Positions 25,772 to 34,748 of a stretch of 64,000 nucleotides of DNA are shown piece after piece. Source of the DNA: Mesorhizobium sp. WSM4306 (GTDB lineage: Bacteria; Pseudomonadota; Alphaproteobacteria; Rhizobiales; Rhizobiaceae). The DNA lies in NCBI RefSeq assembly GCF_007003975.1, contig NZ_VFTC01000027.1, positions 17,857 to 81,856 on the forward strand, read 5' to 3'. Under the pieces are notes generated by a model. That model was not told the DNA's origin, searched no databases, and worked only from the letters and a program-made list of their open reading frames with translations. Within the stretch, counting starts at the first letter, position 1. Each line of letters starts with the position of its first letter. Position numbers and translations under genes: made by a program.

Positions 25772-28700
25772 ATGGACTGCTCGGGCTGCGGTTTCGAGAT
25801 TGAGGGCGGTTACGCCTTCTGTCCGAAGTGTGGCAGGCGCCAACCGGTGCCTTGCGCCAGTTGCGGCTACGCCTGCGCACCTGATTTCGAGTTCTGTCCG
25901 AAATGTGGGGCAAGCGTCGGTGCGTCCGCAAAAGCCGCCGAACGGCCTGCTCCGACACCAGGCCGGACCTTTGCGCCACCCTCTCGAACTCCGCCGCCGA
26001 ACATCGAAAGTGAAGAAGGGCAGCCTCCCGTCTCCGACGCCGATCGACGGACGGTAACGGTCCTGTTCGCCGACCTCTGCGGCTTCACGACACTCAGCGA
26101 GCAGCTCGACCCCGAGGTCATGCAGGCGCTGCAGAACGAACTGTTCAAGGAATTGACGGCGGCCGTGCGAAACTTTGGTGGCTTCGTCGACAAATTCATC
26201 GGCGATGCACTGCTCGCCTTGTTCGGTGCGCCGGTCGCGCATGAGGACGATCCGGAACGCGCGCTTCGCGCCGCTCTCGACATGATCGCCCGGACGGCGC
26301 GGCTCGGTAAAAGCACAGCCCACTCCGGTTCGCCTCTGTTGCTCCATATCGGCATAAACACGGGTCCGGTCGTTACCGGCGGATTGGGCATCGGCACCGC
26401 CAAATCCTATTCGGTGACCGGCGACACAGTGAACACGGCGCAGCGCCTGCAATCGCTGGCCGCACCGGGTGAGGTGCTGGTGGGCGAGCTCACGCACAGG
26501 TTGACCCGGCATGCCTTCTCTTACGAGCCGCTGGGCGATGTCGTCTTGCGCGGCAAGGCCGGCAGTGTGCTCGTCCATCGACTGGATGCGCCGCTGGCCG
26601 CGCCGCGTGCGGCGCGTGGGCTCGAGGCGCTCGGCCTCAGTGCGCCGATAATAGGCCGTGATGCGGAGCTCAACAGAATGCTGGCGAGCCTTGACCAGGC
26701 GTGCGGCGGCTCGGCCCAGCTTGTCCGCCTTGTCGGAGAAGCCGGTATCGGGAAGTCGCGGCTGGTGAAGGAGTTCGTCGCCCGCGTCGGCGACGAGGAT
26801 CGTTTTCGCAATGTCGCCGTGCGGCAGGCGACGTGCTCACCCCTGGGCGAACAATCATTCGGCGCCCTGGGCGCTGTGGTGCGCAGCGCCGCCGGGATGA
26901 TGCAAAACGACAATGGCGACGAAATGCGGGACAAGCTCGCAGCCTTGCTGACCGATCTCGGCCTGCAGGGCGAGGAGGCGAAGCGGCTGATGCCTTTGCT
27001 CTACCATGTGCTTGGCCTTGGCGACCCCGATGCGACCTTGCAGCATGTCGAGCCTGAGCAGCTGCGGCGGCAAATTCTCTACGCAGTCCGCACAATCGTC
27101 GAACGGCGGCTTGCGTTGTCGCCGCTGTTGATTGTCGTGGAAGACCTTCACTGGGCCGACGCCGTGTCGCTCGAGGCACTGCGTTTCGTGATGGACAGGC
27201 TCGAACGCACGCGGTTGATGTTGCTGGTCACGCATCGTCCGGCGCCGGACAACGACCAGCTCGACTCAAGTCGGGTCAGTCACACCGCGCTCAGGCTTTC
27301 GCCGCTCAACAGGGATGACGGACGCAGCCTTGTGGCGGCGCTTTTCGGTGAGAGCTGGGTAAACTCCGCGGGAGGGCTTCTCGACCAGATCCTCGAGCGC
27401 GCTGGCGGCAACCCGCTTTTTATCGAGGAGATCGTTCGCGGCCTTATCGATCGCGGTGTGTTGACGCGCGAGGGTCAGCAATGGCGGACCGTGGCAGGCG
27501 AAGTCGCAACCGGCATCCCCGCCACGATCCAGGCAATGTTGCTTGCTCGCATCGACCGCCTGCCCCAGGAGGTGCGTCGGTTGGCCCAAGAGGCCGCGGT
27601 AATCGGCCCACGCTTCGATGCAACCCTTCTGAAGGCCGTGACGGCCGACCCCGGCCGCCTGGAGGCCGGCTGCGAACTGCTTTGCGATGCGGAAATCATC
27701 GAGGAAGTTGCCGGATCGGGTTCTGTCTCGTCGCAAAGCTACTGCTTTACGCAAACATTGCTGCAGGATGTGATCTACCAGAATTTGCTCCTGCAACGCC
27801 GGACCGACATCCATGGGCGGGTCGGCGCCGCCCTGGAGCGATTGTGCGCCGACAAGCCGGAACGGCTCGAGGATTTGACCGTGCTCGGTCACCATTTCGC
27901 ACTGAGCGCCGAGCGCGAGAGAGGGGCGCATTACCTGCAGGCGGCGGGCGATCGCGCTCGCATGATATACGCCAATGACGACGCCCTTCGTTTCTACGAG
28001 CGCGCGCTGACCGCGTTGGGCGAGAAGGCACAAACACCGCTCAAACTGGCAATTGCAGAGCGCATTGCCGATTTGAGCGGCCCGGCAGGCCGTCGCGAGA
28101 TCGCGCACCAGCACTACGAGACGGTGCTGCAGGCATACCGAGCGTCAGCCGATCGCGTTGCTGCGGCGCGCGTTTTGCGCAAGATAGGTCGGCTGCTCTG
28201 GGACGTCGGCAAGCGGGCCGACGCAGAAACCCGCTATGCCGAAGCGGCAGCGCTCCTCGATGGAGCGGACGCCCCGGTCGAGCAGGCGCATCTGTGGCAA
28301 GAACGTGGCCGACAGGCGTTCCGTAGCGGAGATCACGCGCTCGCTGCAAAATGGGCAGACGCGGCGCTGGATTGCCTACGCACTCTGACAACCGAGCATG
28401 TCCCCGAGGATGCCACTCTCGTGACCGCCGAGGCACTCAATACAAAGGGTGTTGCGCTGGCTCGCCTTGGGCGCAACCATGAAGCCGTGCGGGAGGTTGA
28501 GCGCAGCATTGAATTGGCCGAAGCCGCCGGTCTGCTGGGCGCGGCCTGCCGCGGCTACACCAATCTCGGCGTGCTTTACACGACCATCGACCCGGCCAAG
28601 GCGATGGAGGTCTGTCGGCGCGGTCTTGAAGTGGCGCGCCGTATTGGTGATCTGGGCTTCCAGGCGCGCCTCCTCGTCAATCTGGCGGTGGCTTGTTGTA

Positions 28701-29056
28701 CTTTCACGGATCGCTGCCCAACGGAGGGCGTGCCTGCTGCCGAGAAGGCCATCGAGATCGACCGGGCGCTAGACCAGCGCGAACACCTGGCGGTGCCGTT
28801 GATCGTGCTTGGGCAGATCCACCAGTGCAACGGCCGTCCGGACCTGGCGGTTGGCTTGTTCCACGAAGCACTGGACGTAGCCCGCGAAACGGGCGAACCG
28901 CAACTGCTGTTTCCGTGCTATGATGGTCTTGCAACGCTTAATCTCGACCTCGACAATCTGGCCGAGGCCGAACGGTACTTTTCCCTGGCGCAGGGTATAT
29001 GCGCCCAGCACGGGCTCGACCCGGAAGGGCTTGTGGTGCTGCCGTTTCTCGACTAG
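25772..29056 (+). CDS. Zinc ribbon-cyclase-AAA ATPase-TPR regulator
   Basis: A protein of about 1094 residues with four modules. Two zinc ribbons open it (CSGCG...CPKCG and CASCG...CPKCG, within the first 50 residues). A class III cyclase domain follows at about 85-260, with FADLCGFT and KFIGDALLALFG for the metals and TVNTAQRLQ for the N-R pair. A signalling AAA/STAND-type ATPase has Walker A GEAGIGKS near 325 and Walker B LLIVVEDLHW near 455. TPR repeats fill the C-terminal 400 residues. Similar proteins are large ATP-dependent regulators. The start is ATG 25772 (GTG 25766 is possible), with GGTGAGG just upstream, beside the palindrome. The catalytic residues look complete. Confidence 0.88.
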   Translation: MDCSGCGFEIEGGYAFCPKCGRRQPVPCASCGYACAPDFEFCPKCGASVGASAKAAERPAPTPGRTFAPPSRTPPPNIESEEGQPPVSDADRRTVTVLFADLCGFTTLSEQLDPEVMQALQNELFKELTAAVRNFGGFVDKFIGDALLALFGAPVAHEDDPERALRAALDMIARTARLGKSTAHSGSPLLLHIGINTGPVVTGGLGIGTAKSYSVTGDTVNTAQRLQSLAAPGEVLVGELTHRLTRHAFSYEPLGDVVLRGKAGSVLVHRLDAPLAAPRAARGLEALGLSAPIIGRDAELNRMLASLDQACGGSAQLVRLVGEAGIGKSRLVKEFVARVGDEDRFRNVAVRQATCSPLGEQSFGALGAVVRSAAGMMQNDNGDEMRDKLAALLTDLGLQGEEAKRLMPLLYHVLGLGDPDATLQHVEPEQLRRQILYAVRTIVERRLALSPLLIVVEDLHWADAVSLEALRFVMDRLERTRLMLLVTHRPAPDNDQLDSSRVSHTALRLSPLNRDDGRSLVAALFGESWVNSAGGLLDQILERAGGNPLFIEEIVRGLIDRGVLTREGQQWRTVAGEVATGIPATIQAMLLARIDRLPQEVRRLAQEAAVIGPRFDATLLKAVTADPGRLEAGCELLCDAEIIEEVAGSGSVSSQSYCFTQTLLQDVIYQNLLLQRRTDIHGRVGAALERLCADKPERLEDLTVLGHHFALSAERERGAHYLQAAGDRARMIYANDDALRFYERALTALGEKAQTPLKLAIAERIADLSGPAGRREIAHQHYETVLQAYRASADRVAAARVLRKIGRLLWDVGKRADAETRYAEAAALLDGADAPVEQAHLWQERGRQAFRSGDHALAAKWADAALDCLRTLTTEHVPEDATLVTAEALNTKGVALARLGRNHEAVREVERSIELAEAAGLLGAACRGYTNLGVLYTTIDPAKAMEVCRRGLEVARRIGDLGFQARLLVNLAVACCTFTDRCPTEGVPAAEKAIEIDRALDQREHLAVPLIVLGQIHQCNGRPDLAVGLFHEALDVARETGEPQLLFPCYDGLATLNLDLDNLAEAERYFSLAQGICAQHGLDPEGLVVLPFLD

Positions 29057-29075
29057 CCGGGGTGGGAGGTTGGAA

Positions 29076-29756
29076 ATGTCCGCGCATAGTGACTTGTTGC
29101 CGCTTCAGCCGGGCGACCGTGCGCCGAACCTGGTCCTCGACGCCATTACCCAGGAAGGCAAGATCGCGCTTGACGACTTTCGCGGAGAAAGACCGGTGCT
29201 GGTCGGCCTGTTTCGAGGCCTGCATTGTGCGTTTTGCCGGCGCCATATCGCCGCCCAGGCGCGGCTTGATCCGGAGCTGCGCGAAAAGGGCGTGGGGAGC
29301 CTGACGGTGGTCAACACGCCGATCGAACGGGCGCGTCTCTATTTCCGCTACCACCCGATGCCGAACCTGCTTGCGGCCTCCGACCCGGAACGCGCTTCAC
29401 ATCGTGCTTTTGGACTGCCCAATCTCGAATTCACCCAAGACGAGACGAACTGGCCGTACAAGGTCTCGATGGCAGCGGCAAAGGGAATGCGGGTCGACAT
29501 ACCAGGCGAGTTGCCCGGTCCTATGGATCCATTTGCGGCCAGCGAATTCCTCGACAAGAGGGACCATTACGAAGTGACCGAAGCCGACGAACAGATGATG
29601 GCGACGGGACACGGACAACTGATCGGTCAGTTCCTGCTGGACCGGCAGGGCATCGTCCGCTGGAGCTTCACGGAGGTCCCAGAGGGTGGGCGATACATGT
29701 TTGCGGCGCCAAACCCGAAGGAGCTGATGACAGCCGTGTCGCAGGTCGCCCAATAG
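29076..29756 (+). CDS. Peroxiredoxin-like AhpC/TSA protein
   Basis: A 226-residue thioredoxin-fold protein. The active-site stretch is FRGLHCAFCRRH, with a CxxC in place of the single-cysteine TxxC of classical peroxiredoxins, so it may be a thiol-disulfide or hydroperoxide enzyme of the redoxin group. GDRAPNLVLDAITQEGKIAL is the usual first strand and loop. About 100 residues of less typical sequence separate this from the C-terminal strand LIGQFLLDRQGIVRWSF. ATG 29076 has GGGAGGT 5 bp upstream. It starts 19 bp after the AAA-cyclase gene and may be cotranscribed with it. Confidence 0.78.
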   Translation: MSAHSDLLPLQPGDRAPNLVLDAITQEGKIALDDFRGERPVLVGLFRGLHCAFCRRHIAAQARLDPELREKGVGSLTVVNTPIERARLYFRYHPMPNLLAASDPERASHRAFGLPNLEFTQDETNWPYKVSMAAAKGMRVDIPGELPGPMDPFAASEFLDKRDHYEVTEADEQMMATGHGQLIGQFLLDRQGIVRWSFTEVPEGGRYMFAAPNPKELMTAVSQVAQ

Positions 29757-29817
29757 GCTTGTGAACGAGGCAAACAGGCAGGTTACTGGGCCCGAGGCAA
29801 TGGTTGCGGCACGCAGT

Positions 29818-31227
29818 CTATCCTCGCATGATGCGATAGACAGTTGCATCGCCCTCTACACCTCGGAGAGGCGCATCAAACGCGACGACGCTTCGGCCCG
29901 CAAGCAGGTCGCTCACGCCGGGCGCACAATAGAACGCCTCTGAGATGCAGACCTGTCCGGCTTCCGCTAGCGACTGCACGCGCGCGGCGACATTCACGGT
30001 CTGGCCGAAATAGTCGAGGTTGTCGTTGAGCGTCACGGCAATCGACGGTCCACAGTGGGCGCCGATCTTGAGGATGATCCCCGGCCCGTCGTGGTCGCCG
30101 TTGAAGCGATCGATTTCTTCAAAAATGTTAAGGGCGGCCGAGATTGCATCCGATGGCCGCGAAAATACTGCCATCACCGCATCTCCAATAGTCTTGACCA
30201 CCGCTCCGGAATGTTGCTGAACCGCCGCGTTGACCAGAGCGAAATGCTCGCGGACCAGGGCATAGGCGTTGAGGTCGCCAAGCCGCTCATACATGGCGGT
30301 GGACCCCTTGAGGTCCGTGAACAGGAAGGTGATCTGCCGAATGCCGAGCCCCTCCTTCTCGTCGACACGCTCGGAACGGAAAAGGTGGCGGAAGGTTTGC
30401 CGCGCAAGCAGCGCCCCGCCGGAAACGTATGGGTCGAAATCGAGCGTCGGTTTGGTCGTCAACGCGACAAGTTCGGGCGGCCAGTTGATGAGAAGCAACG
30501 CGCCACGACCGGGTCCAGTATTCGCAACCTCAATGACGACCGGACCGGGCGGCACGACCGGCAATGACGGCAGGAAACGCTTGCCGTCATAGTTGATCTT
30601 GAGAAGTGTCGGCTCCAACACCGGATCGCCTGATATGGGTACAGCGAATGCCGCCTGTGTCTGCACGTTGACGCCCGACAGGGAGCCCGGACCGAGATCG
30701 GCGCGCAGCATGGTTGTGGTGCCCGGCGGCAGGAAGGTCATGCCCCGCACGAAGCCTCGCAGAACATCCAGAAAGCGTATGTCTTGCCCGGGCAGCCGCC
30801 CGTCATTGCCGAAGCGCAGCTTCCAGTGAAAATCCTCGACAGAGAGCGTCTGGGGCTCGTGGAACGGAAGGCGCCGCAGATGGGGCGACACGGAGAAGGA
30901 GACCTCGATGAAGTCGTCGAGGTCGGTATCGCCCGATACGTCGCACAGGCCACAGACGTAATGCGTCTGCAGCGTGCGCAGGGCGCCGAAACTGTCGAGC
31001 ACCATCCCGGACTGGGGACAGAGCACGTCCCAGCTCATATCGAACAGGCCGCAGCGGGCCGCGTAAAGGAAAAGGTCGATTGCTTCAGGCTCGGCGATTG
31101 CGCGGTCGCGGGCGAAGGCCAGCGGATTGACGCGATAGAGCGCCTGGTCGTCGCCGCTCCTGATAAGCGTTTCGAATTTCGAGATGACGCGCGGGCTCCA
31201 TGCTCGCGCTTGCTCGATCTCGGTCAT
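29818..31227 (-). CDS. DUF5939-type adenylate/guanylate cyclase, zinc ribbon degenerate
   Basis: A 469-residue paralogue of the cyclase at 19312-20727. The N-terminal DUF5939 region is present, but the first knuckle of its zinc ribbon reads CPQSG instead of CPGCG while the second CGLC is kept, so metal binding is probably lost. The catalytic part is complete: FLFTDLKGSTAM and IGDAVMAVF for the metals, DYFGQTVNVAARVQ for the N-R pair. I prefer ATG 31227, because AAGG lies upstream and the length then matches the paralogue; ATG 31260 and GTG 31263 are alternatives. It is convergent with the peroxiredoxin-like gene. Confidence 0.85.
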   Translation of the reverse strand: MTEIEQARAWSPRVISKFETLIRSGDDQALYRVNPLAFARDRAIAEPEAIDLFLYAARCGLFDMSWDVLCPQSGMVLDSFGALRTLQTHYVCGLCDVSGDTDLDDFIEVSFSVSPHLRRLPFHEPQTLSVEDFHWKLRFGNDGRLPGQDIRFLDVLRGFVRGMTFLPPGTTTMLRADLGPGSLSGVNVQTQAAFAVPISGDPVLEPTLLKINYDGKRFLPSLPVVPPGPVVIEVANTGPGRGALLLINWPPELVALTTKPTLDFDPYVSGGALLARQTFRHLFRSERVDEKEGLGIRQITFLFTDLKGSTAMYERLGDLNAYALVREHFALVNAAVQQHSGAVVKTIGDAVMAVFSRPSDAISAALNIFEEIDRFNGDHDGPGIILKIGAHCGPSIAVTLNDNLDYFGQTVNVAARVQSLAEAGQVCISEAFYCAPGVSDLLAGRSVVAFDAPLRGVEGDATVYRIMRG

Positions 31228-31544
31228 CTTGCCTTCGAGAAGGCGATCGTTGACCACCATCACGCCGAAATCCCCGATTTGCCTTGCGGCAACCTACTAG
31301 AAAATCCTGCTCGATGCGAATGGCTGGAAATCCTTCGCGTGTCTCAGGACTTGAGGCGGCACGCGCCACACCGGTTCTGACGCTGTGAATGGCGGCGTCG
31401 GGTGGTCATTAGCCGACTTTTGCACGCACCGAGCTGCAGGGTTTCATGTGGAGGCGTGGGTCCGGGATAAGATGTTCGACATGATCTGTTGCTCGCGGCC
31501 TCGCGACCAGGCGCCATTCCAACGGGGACTGACAAGCTCAGCGT

Positions 31545-33713
31545 TCATCCGAGCACGCCCTCGACACTGGCAACAAAGTCATCGAGCGTGCGGTCCCCGC
31601 GTATCTCGATGCGCGGAAGGTCGATGGGATCGCTATCGAGGTCCGCCGGCCCGTGTTTGCGGCCGAAGCCCACTCGATAGCCGCACTCCCTGGCCAGCCG
31701 GCCGAGCCGTCGGTCGGTGACAGAGAAGGGTGCCGCGAACGCAGTGGTTGGCCGGCCTGTCCACCGTTCGATGAACAGGCGAGAGCGCAAGAGTTCGGCG
31801 GCCAGGTCAGCGCTCGACAGACCATCGATCGCGCGATGCGTCGCCATATGGCTGCCGAAGAACGCGCCTTCGGCGGCGAGGCGTCGCACCGTCCCGGCGC
31901 CCATAAGCTGCGCCGGCGGACCGCTGTCGGCGTCCCATCCTGCAGTTTCACCCACCAGGTCCGTCACCAGGAACACTTCCGCGGTCAGGTCGTTGGCGCG
32001 CAAGATCGGCCAGGCGTGGTCGGCGAAATTCTGGAAGCCGTCATCGAAGGTGATGACCACCGGGCGGCCAGCGAAAGGCTGACGGTTGGCGATGAAGCCT
32101 TCCAACTGCTCGGACCCGATCGCGTGAAAGCCATTGGCGCGCAGCCATGCCATCTGGCTGGCGAATGCGGCGGGCGTCATCCGAAAACGGGCGAGCGCTG
32201 CCGGACCTTCATCGGCGACGCCGTGATACATGAGAACAGGGATGCGCTGGCGCCGCTCGCTGCGTGCGACGTCGCGGCGCAAGGCCCGCGCCCCGCCCCA
32301 GATGATATTTCGCGCGACCCCGATGTCGATGGGCGCGCGGATCGGCACCTGATCGATCACCGGTTCCGTCGCCACATCGTCCGGTGACAGGCGGCGGAAG
32401 CGGTCTATGCGGTAGAGCTCGGTCTGGATCGATTGCTCGAGCACGAAGCCTTCGGTCGCCGCCAGCGTCTCGGAGATCGCCTGGGCACCGAATGTGTTCC
32501 AGTCGAAGCCCGTCTTTTCGACATTGTCACGCAGCACGAATGCGTGTGCGCTGATGAAACTGCCGCCGGGCGCCAACGCCGCAGCGAATTTTTTGGCGAT
32601 GCGCCGCAATTCGGCGAGATCGTCCAGATAATAGAGCACTTCCGAACAGAAGATCAGATCCATATCACCCGGCAACGTGTCGGCAGCGAAATCCAGCACG
32701 CCGAACTCAACATTCGGCTGATCGCCGCATCGCGCACGAGCCCGCTCGATGGCTATGGCGGAGATGTCGGTTGCGGTCAGATGGCCCACGCGCGGCGCCA
32801 GTTGCCGCGTGAAGTGACCCTCCGCGCAGGCCAGCTCCAGCGCCCGCGCGATGGGACCGGCAGGCAGAATTTCGAGCTGCCGTTCATATTTTTCCTGCTC
32901 ATAGAGCGAACTGTAGTTCCAGGGATCCTCGGTCGCGAAATAGCTGTTCCAGAACGCCGTGCGATCATTCCTGTCCGCGGTCCGTGCTCGGCGCGGCGCT
33001 GAGGGAGGCTGTGCAGGTTCGGCGCTCGACCGAACCAGCTCCCGCGCTTGCGCGGCCAATTGCGCGAGTTTGCCGAAATGGCTGTCCGGATCAGGCCCGC
33101 CTTCCGCTGAGGTCGACAATGCCTCGGCTGCAAGGCCAAGCCGCCCAGCGGGCACGACATTCCGGATCAATTCAATCCAATGATTCCTTGTCACTGTCCC
33201 GAGTACGCCGAACTGCGCGACAGCCTCGATCCGGCCATCCATCATCAGATGGGCGTGGATCTGATCGATCCCTTCAGGCAGGTCGGTTGCGGTCGGGTTT
33301 CGAGCGTCGACGCGAATTCCAAGCGTCCGCGCCAGCCTGCGCGGCGCGGCAAGATCGTCGGCGTCGAGAAGCATTTGCTCAAGCTGATACTGGATGCGGC
33401 GAGCTGCCGCAGGATTGTCCCAGATCTTGCCGAGTCCGACGATCAGCTCGGTGATGGCGCCGCCGAACCTGTCCCATCCGGCAGCCAATTGCGCCGGCGC
33501 CGACAGGCTTCCCGCCACAAGGCCATCGACGATCACCTTGGCGATCTCACCCGCCCACTTGCGTCCTGCCGGGAGCGCGCGCAGGGACTGCGGGTCGATC
33601 GAGCGCAAACCCGAGCCGCAATCCGACGCGGCGTTCCGCAGCGCGAGCCACGCGAGTGCTTCGGCAGCGGTGCCGCCGTTCGCCGAACTGGAAACCAAGG
33701 GATTATGCGCCAC
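31545..33713 (-). CDS. Fusion of a NodS-like methyltransferase and a NodB-like polysaccharide deacetylase
   Basis: A 722-residue protein with three parts. Residues 1-240 are unrecognised. About 250-440 is a SAM methyltransferase whose opening FWNSYFATEDPWNYSSLYEQ resembles the NodS family, with ALELACAEGHFTRQLAP as motif I and LIFCSEVLYYL as motif IV. About 490-722 is a carbohydrate esterase family 4 deacetylase with VITFDDGFQNF (catalytic aspartates), SHMATHRAID (HxxxH metal site) and AAPFSVTD in the motif 3 position. NodB de-N-acetylates and NodS N-methylates the same glucosamine of Nod factors, so the fusion could do both steps on a related sugar. The start is GTG 33713, 18 bp from a displaced tRNA-Gly fragment. 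Confidence 0.82.
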   Translation of the reverse strand: MAHNPLVSSSANGGTAAEALAWLALRNAASDCGSGLRSIDPQSLRALPAGRKWAGEIAKVIVDGLVAGSLSAPAQLAAGWDRFGGAITELIVGLGKIWDNPAAARRIQYQLEQMLLDADDLAAPRRLARTLGIRVDARNPTATDLPEGIDQIHAHLMMDGRIEAVAQFGVLGTVTRNHWIELIRNVVPAGRLGLAAEALSTSAEGGPDPDSHFGKLAQLAAQARELVRSSAEPAQPPSAPRRARTADRNDRTAFWNSYFATEDPWNYSSLYEQEKYERQLEILPAGPIARALELACAEGHFTRQLAPRVGHLTATDISAIAIERARARCGDQPNVEFGVLDFAADTLPGDMDLIFCSEVLYYLDDLAELRRIAKKFAAALAPGGSFISAHAFVLRDNVEKTGFDWNTFGAQAISETLAATEGFVLEQSIQTELYRIDRFRRLSPDDVATEPVIDQVPIRAPIDIGVARNIIWGGARALRRDVARSERRQRIPVLMYHGVADEGPAALARFRMTPAAFASQMAWLRANGFHAIGSEQLEGFIANRQPFAGRPVVITFDDGFQNFADHAWPILRANDLTAEVFLVTDLVGETAGWDADSGPPAQLMGAGTVRRLAAEGAFFGSHMATHRAIDGLSSADLAAELLRSRLFIERWTGRPTTAFAAPFSVTDRRLGRLARECGYRVGFGRKHGPADLDSDPIDLPRIEIRGDRTLDDFVASVEGVLG

Positions 33714-33731
33714 GCCGTCTTACCCGCGCCT

Positions 33732-33770
33732 GGTGAAGCGATTCGAGCGCTCGACCAAAACCTTGGCAAG
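33732..33770 (+). repeat. tRNA-Gly 3' fragment, copy A (putative attachment site remnant)
   Basis: A 39-bp stretch matches the 3' part of the tRNA-Gly(GCC) gene (38742-38816), from the acceptor stem end into the anticodon loop, in the same orientation, with about three mismatches. It stops matching after the CAAG of the anticodon loop complement. It lies just upstream of the GTG of the NodS-NodB-like gene and about 160 bp before the broken integrase gene. The position fits an old integration junction of an element that used this tRNA as target. Confidence 0.7.
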
Positions 33771-33926
33771 CCATTGTTTCCACGACACTTCTCGTCGCAA
33801 GCCGCAACCTGTTCGCCCAGAAAATGATTGTCCAGCGCCCCAGGGAGCGGAACGCTGTCCTTTGCGGCTCCCGTCGGAAGCCCGGTGGACGATTCACTCA
33901 TTAAACCCGAACGCGCGGGGGAGCAA

Positions 33927-34444
33927 ATGGCTACGACAACCAAGAAGCGACTGACGAACCAGGAACTTGAATGCATGACGTCGCCCAAAACAGGACGCCT
34001 GGAGATCGGGACGATTTATGCCCCGGCTTGATCCTGCGGGTCTCTGAACAAGGGGCGAAATCCTTCTCCGTGATCTACAGGGTTCTCGGCGAAGGCGGCA
34101 TCACCGACACAGGCCGCCCTCTGACGGGCAAGCAACACAGGATCACGCTCGGCCGATGGCCGGTAGTCAGCCTGGGAGACGCGCGAGAGCGGGCCCGATC
34201 GATCCTAGCGAAGTCCGGTGCAGGCGCCGACCCGCGAGCCGAGCTGGCGTCTAGCGTTCGAGAGCGCGGGGCGAATACATTTTCGGCGGTGTTGGAGCGA
34301 CACATAAGGCAGGACGCGGCAAGGACGATATCGAGCTGGCCCAACGTCGAGCGGGTGTTGCGCCTGCACGTTGTGCCGCATTTGGGCGACACACCGATTG
34401 CGGATATCCGCCTGACCTACAGCAATTGGCCATCGATCTCGTGA
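33927..34444 (+). pseudogene. Broken tyrosine recombinase (P4-type integrase), N-terminal part
   Basis: The N-terminal DUF4102-type domain of a phage P4-like integrase is readable in two frames. Frame 1, from ATG 33927, gives LTNQELECMTSPKTGR and then hits a stop near 34030. Frame 2 continues with LCPGLILRVSEQGAKSF, HRITLGRWPVVSLGDARERAR and the start of the core-binding domain (TFSAVLERHI), so there is a frameshift near 33990-34005. The frame ends at 34444, long before the catalytic R-H-R-Y region, which is absent. It cannot make an active recombinase. It sits between two displaced copies of the tRNA-Gly 3' end, as expected for an island integrase. Confidence 0.85.
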
Positions 34445-34506
34445 TGGAACAGGCCAACGTCGTGTGTGAGAAGTGGGTGGACCATTAGGCCGCAAAACTC
34501 CCCCGG

Positions 34507-34619
34507 CCGCTCCCCGGCGCCAGAAAGCAAAAGGCCCGGTTACCCGGCCCTTTATGCTTTTCAAATCTAAAGAAGATTTGGAGCGGGGTGAAGCGATTCG
34601 AACGCTCGACCCCAACCTT
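34507..34619 (+). repeat. 113-bp direct repeat with tRNA-Gly 3' end, copy B
   Basis: This segment matches 38668-38781 almost base for base over about 113 bp. It includes the 3' half of tRNA-Gly, the tRNA-distal AAATCTAAAGAAGATTT stretch and a version of the downstream terminator hairpin. The acceptor arm has one extra G and the hairpin has changed bases, so it is not a functional tRNA. The 304-bp gap between the integrase remnant and the next cyclase gene (34445-34748) holds this repeat and nothing else that I can recognise. Confidence 0.85.
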
Positions 34620-34748
34620 TGCTGGGAGTATGCCGGGGCCAGGCCGGTCCCCGAGCGCCGCGCGCGGACGCCATACCTCTGCGACGCGCATTTTCCGGTC
34701 CTTGGCCGCGCATATGGTCTTGCCATAGGGCTTTCGCTATAGTCATGC

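Noticed and set aside
34579..34619. Second tRNA-Gly gene
   Set aside because: Only the 3' half is present, the acceptor arm has an extra G, and the D arm and anticodon are missing; it is a displaced fragment.
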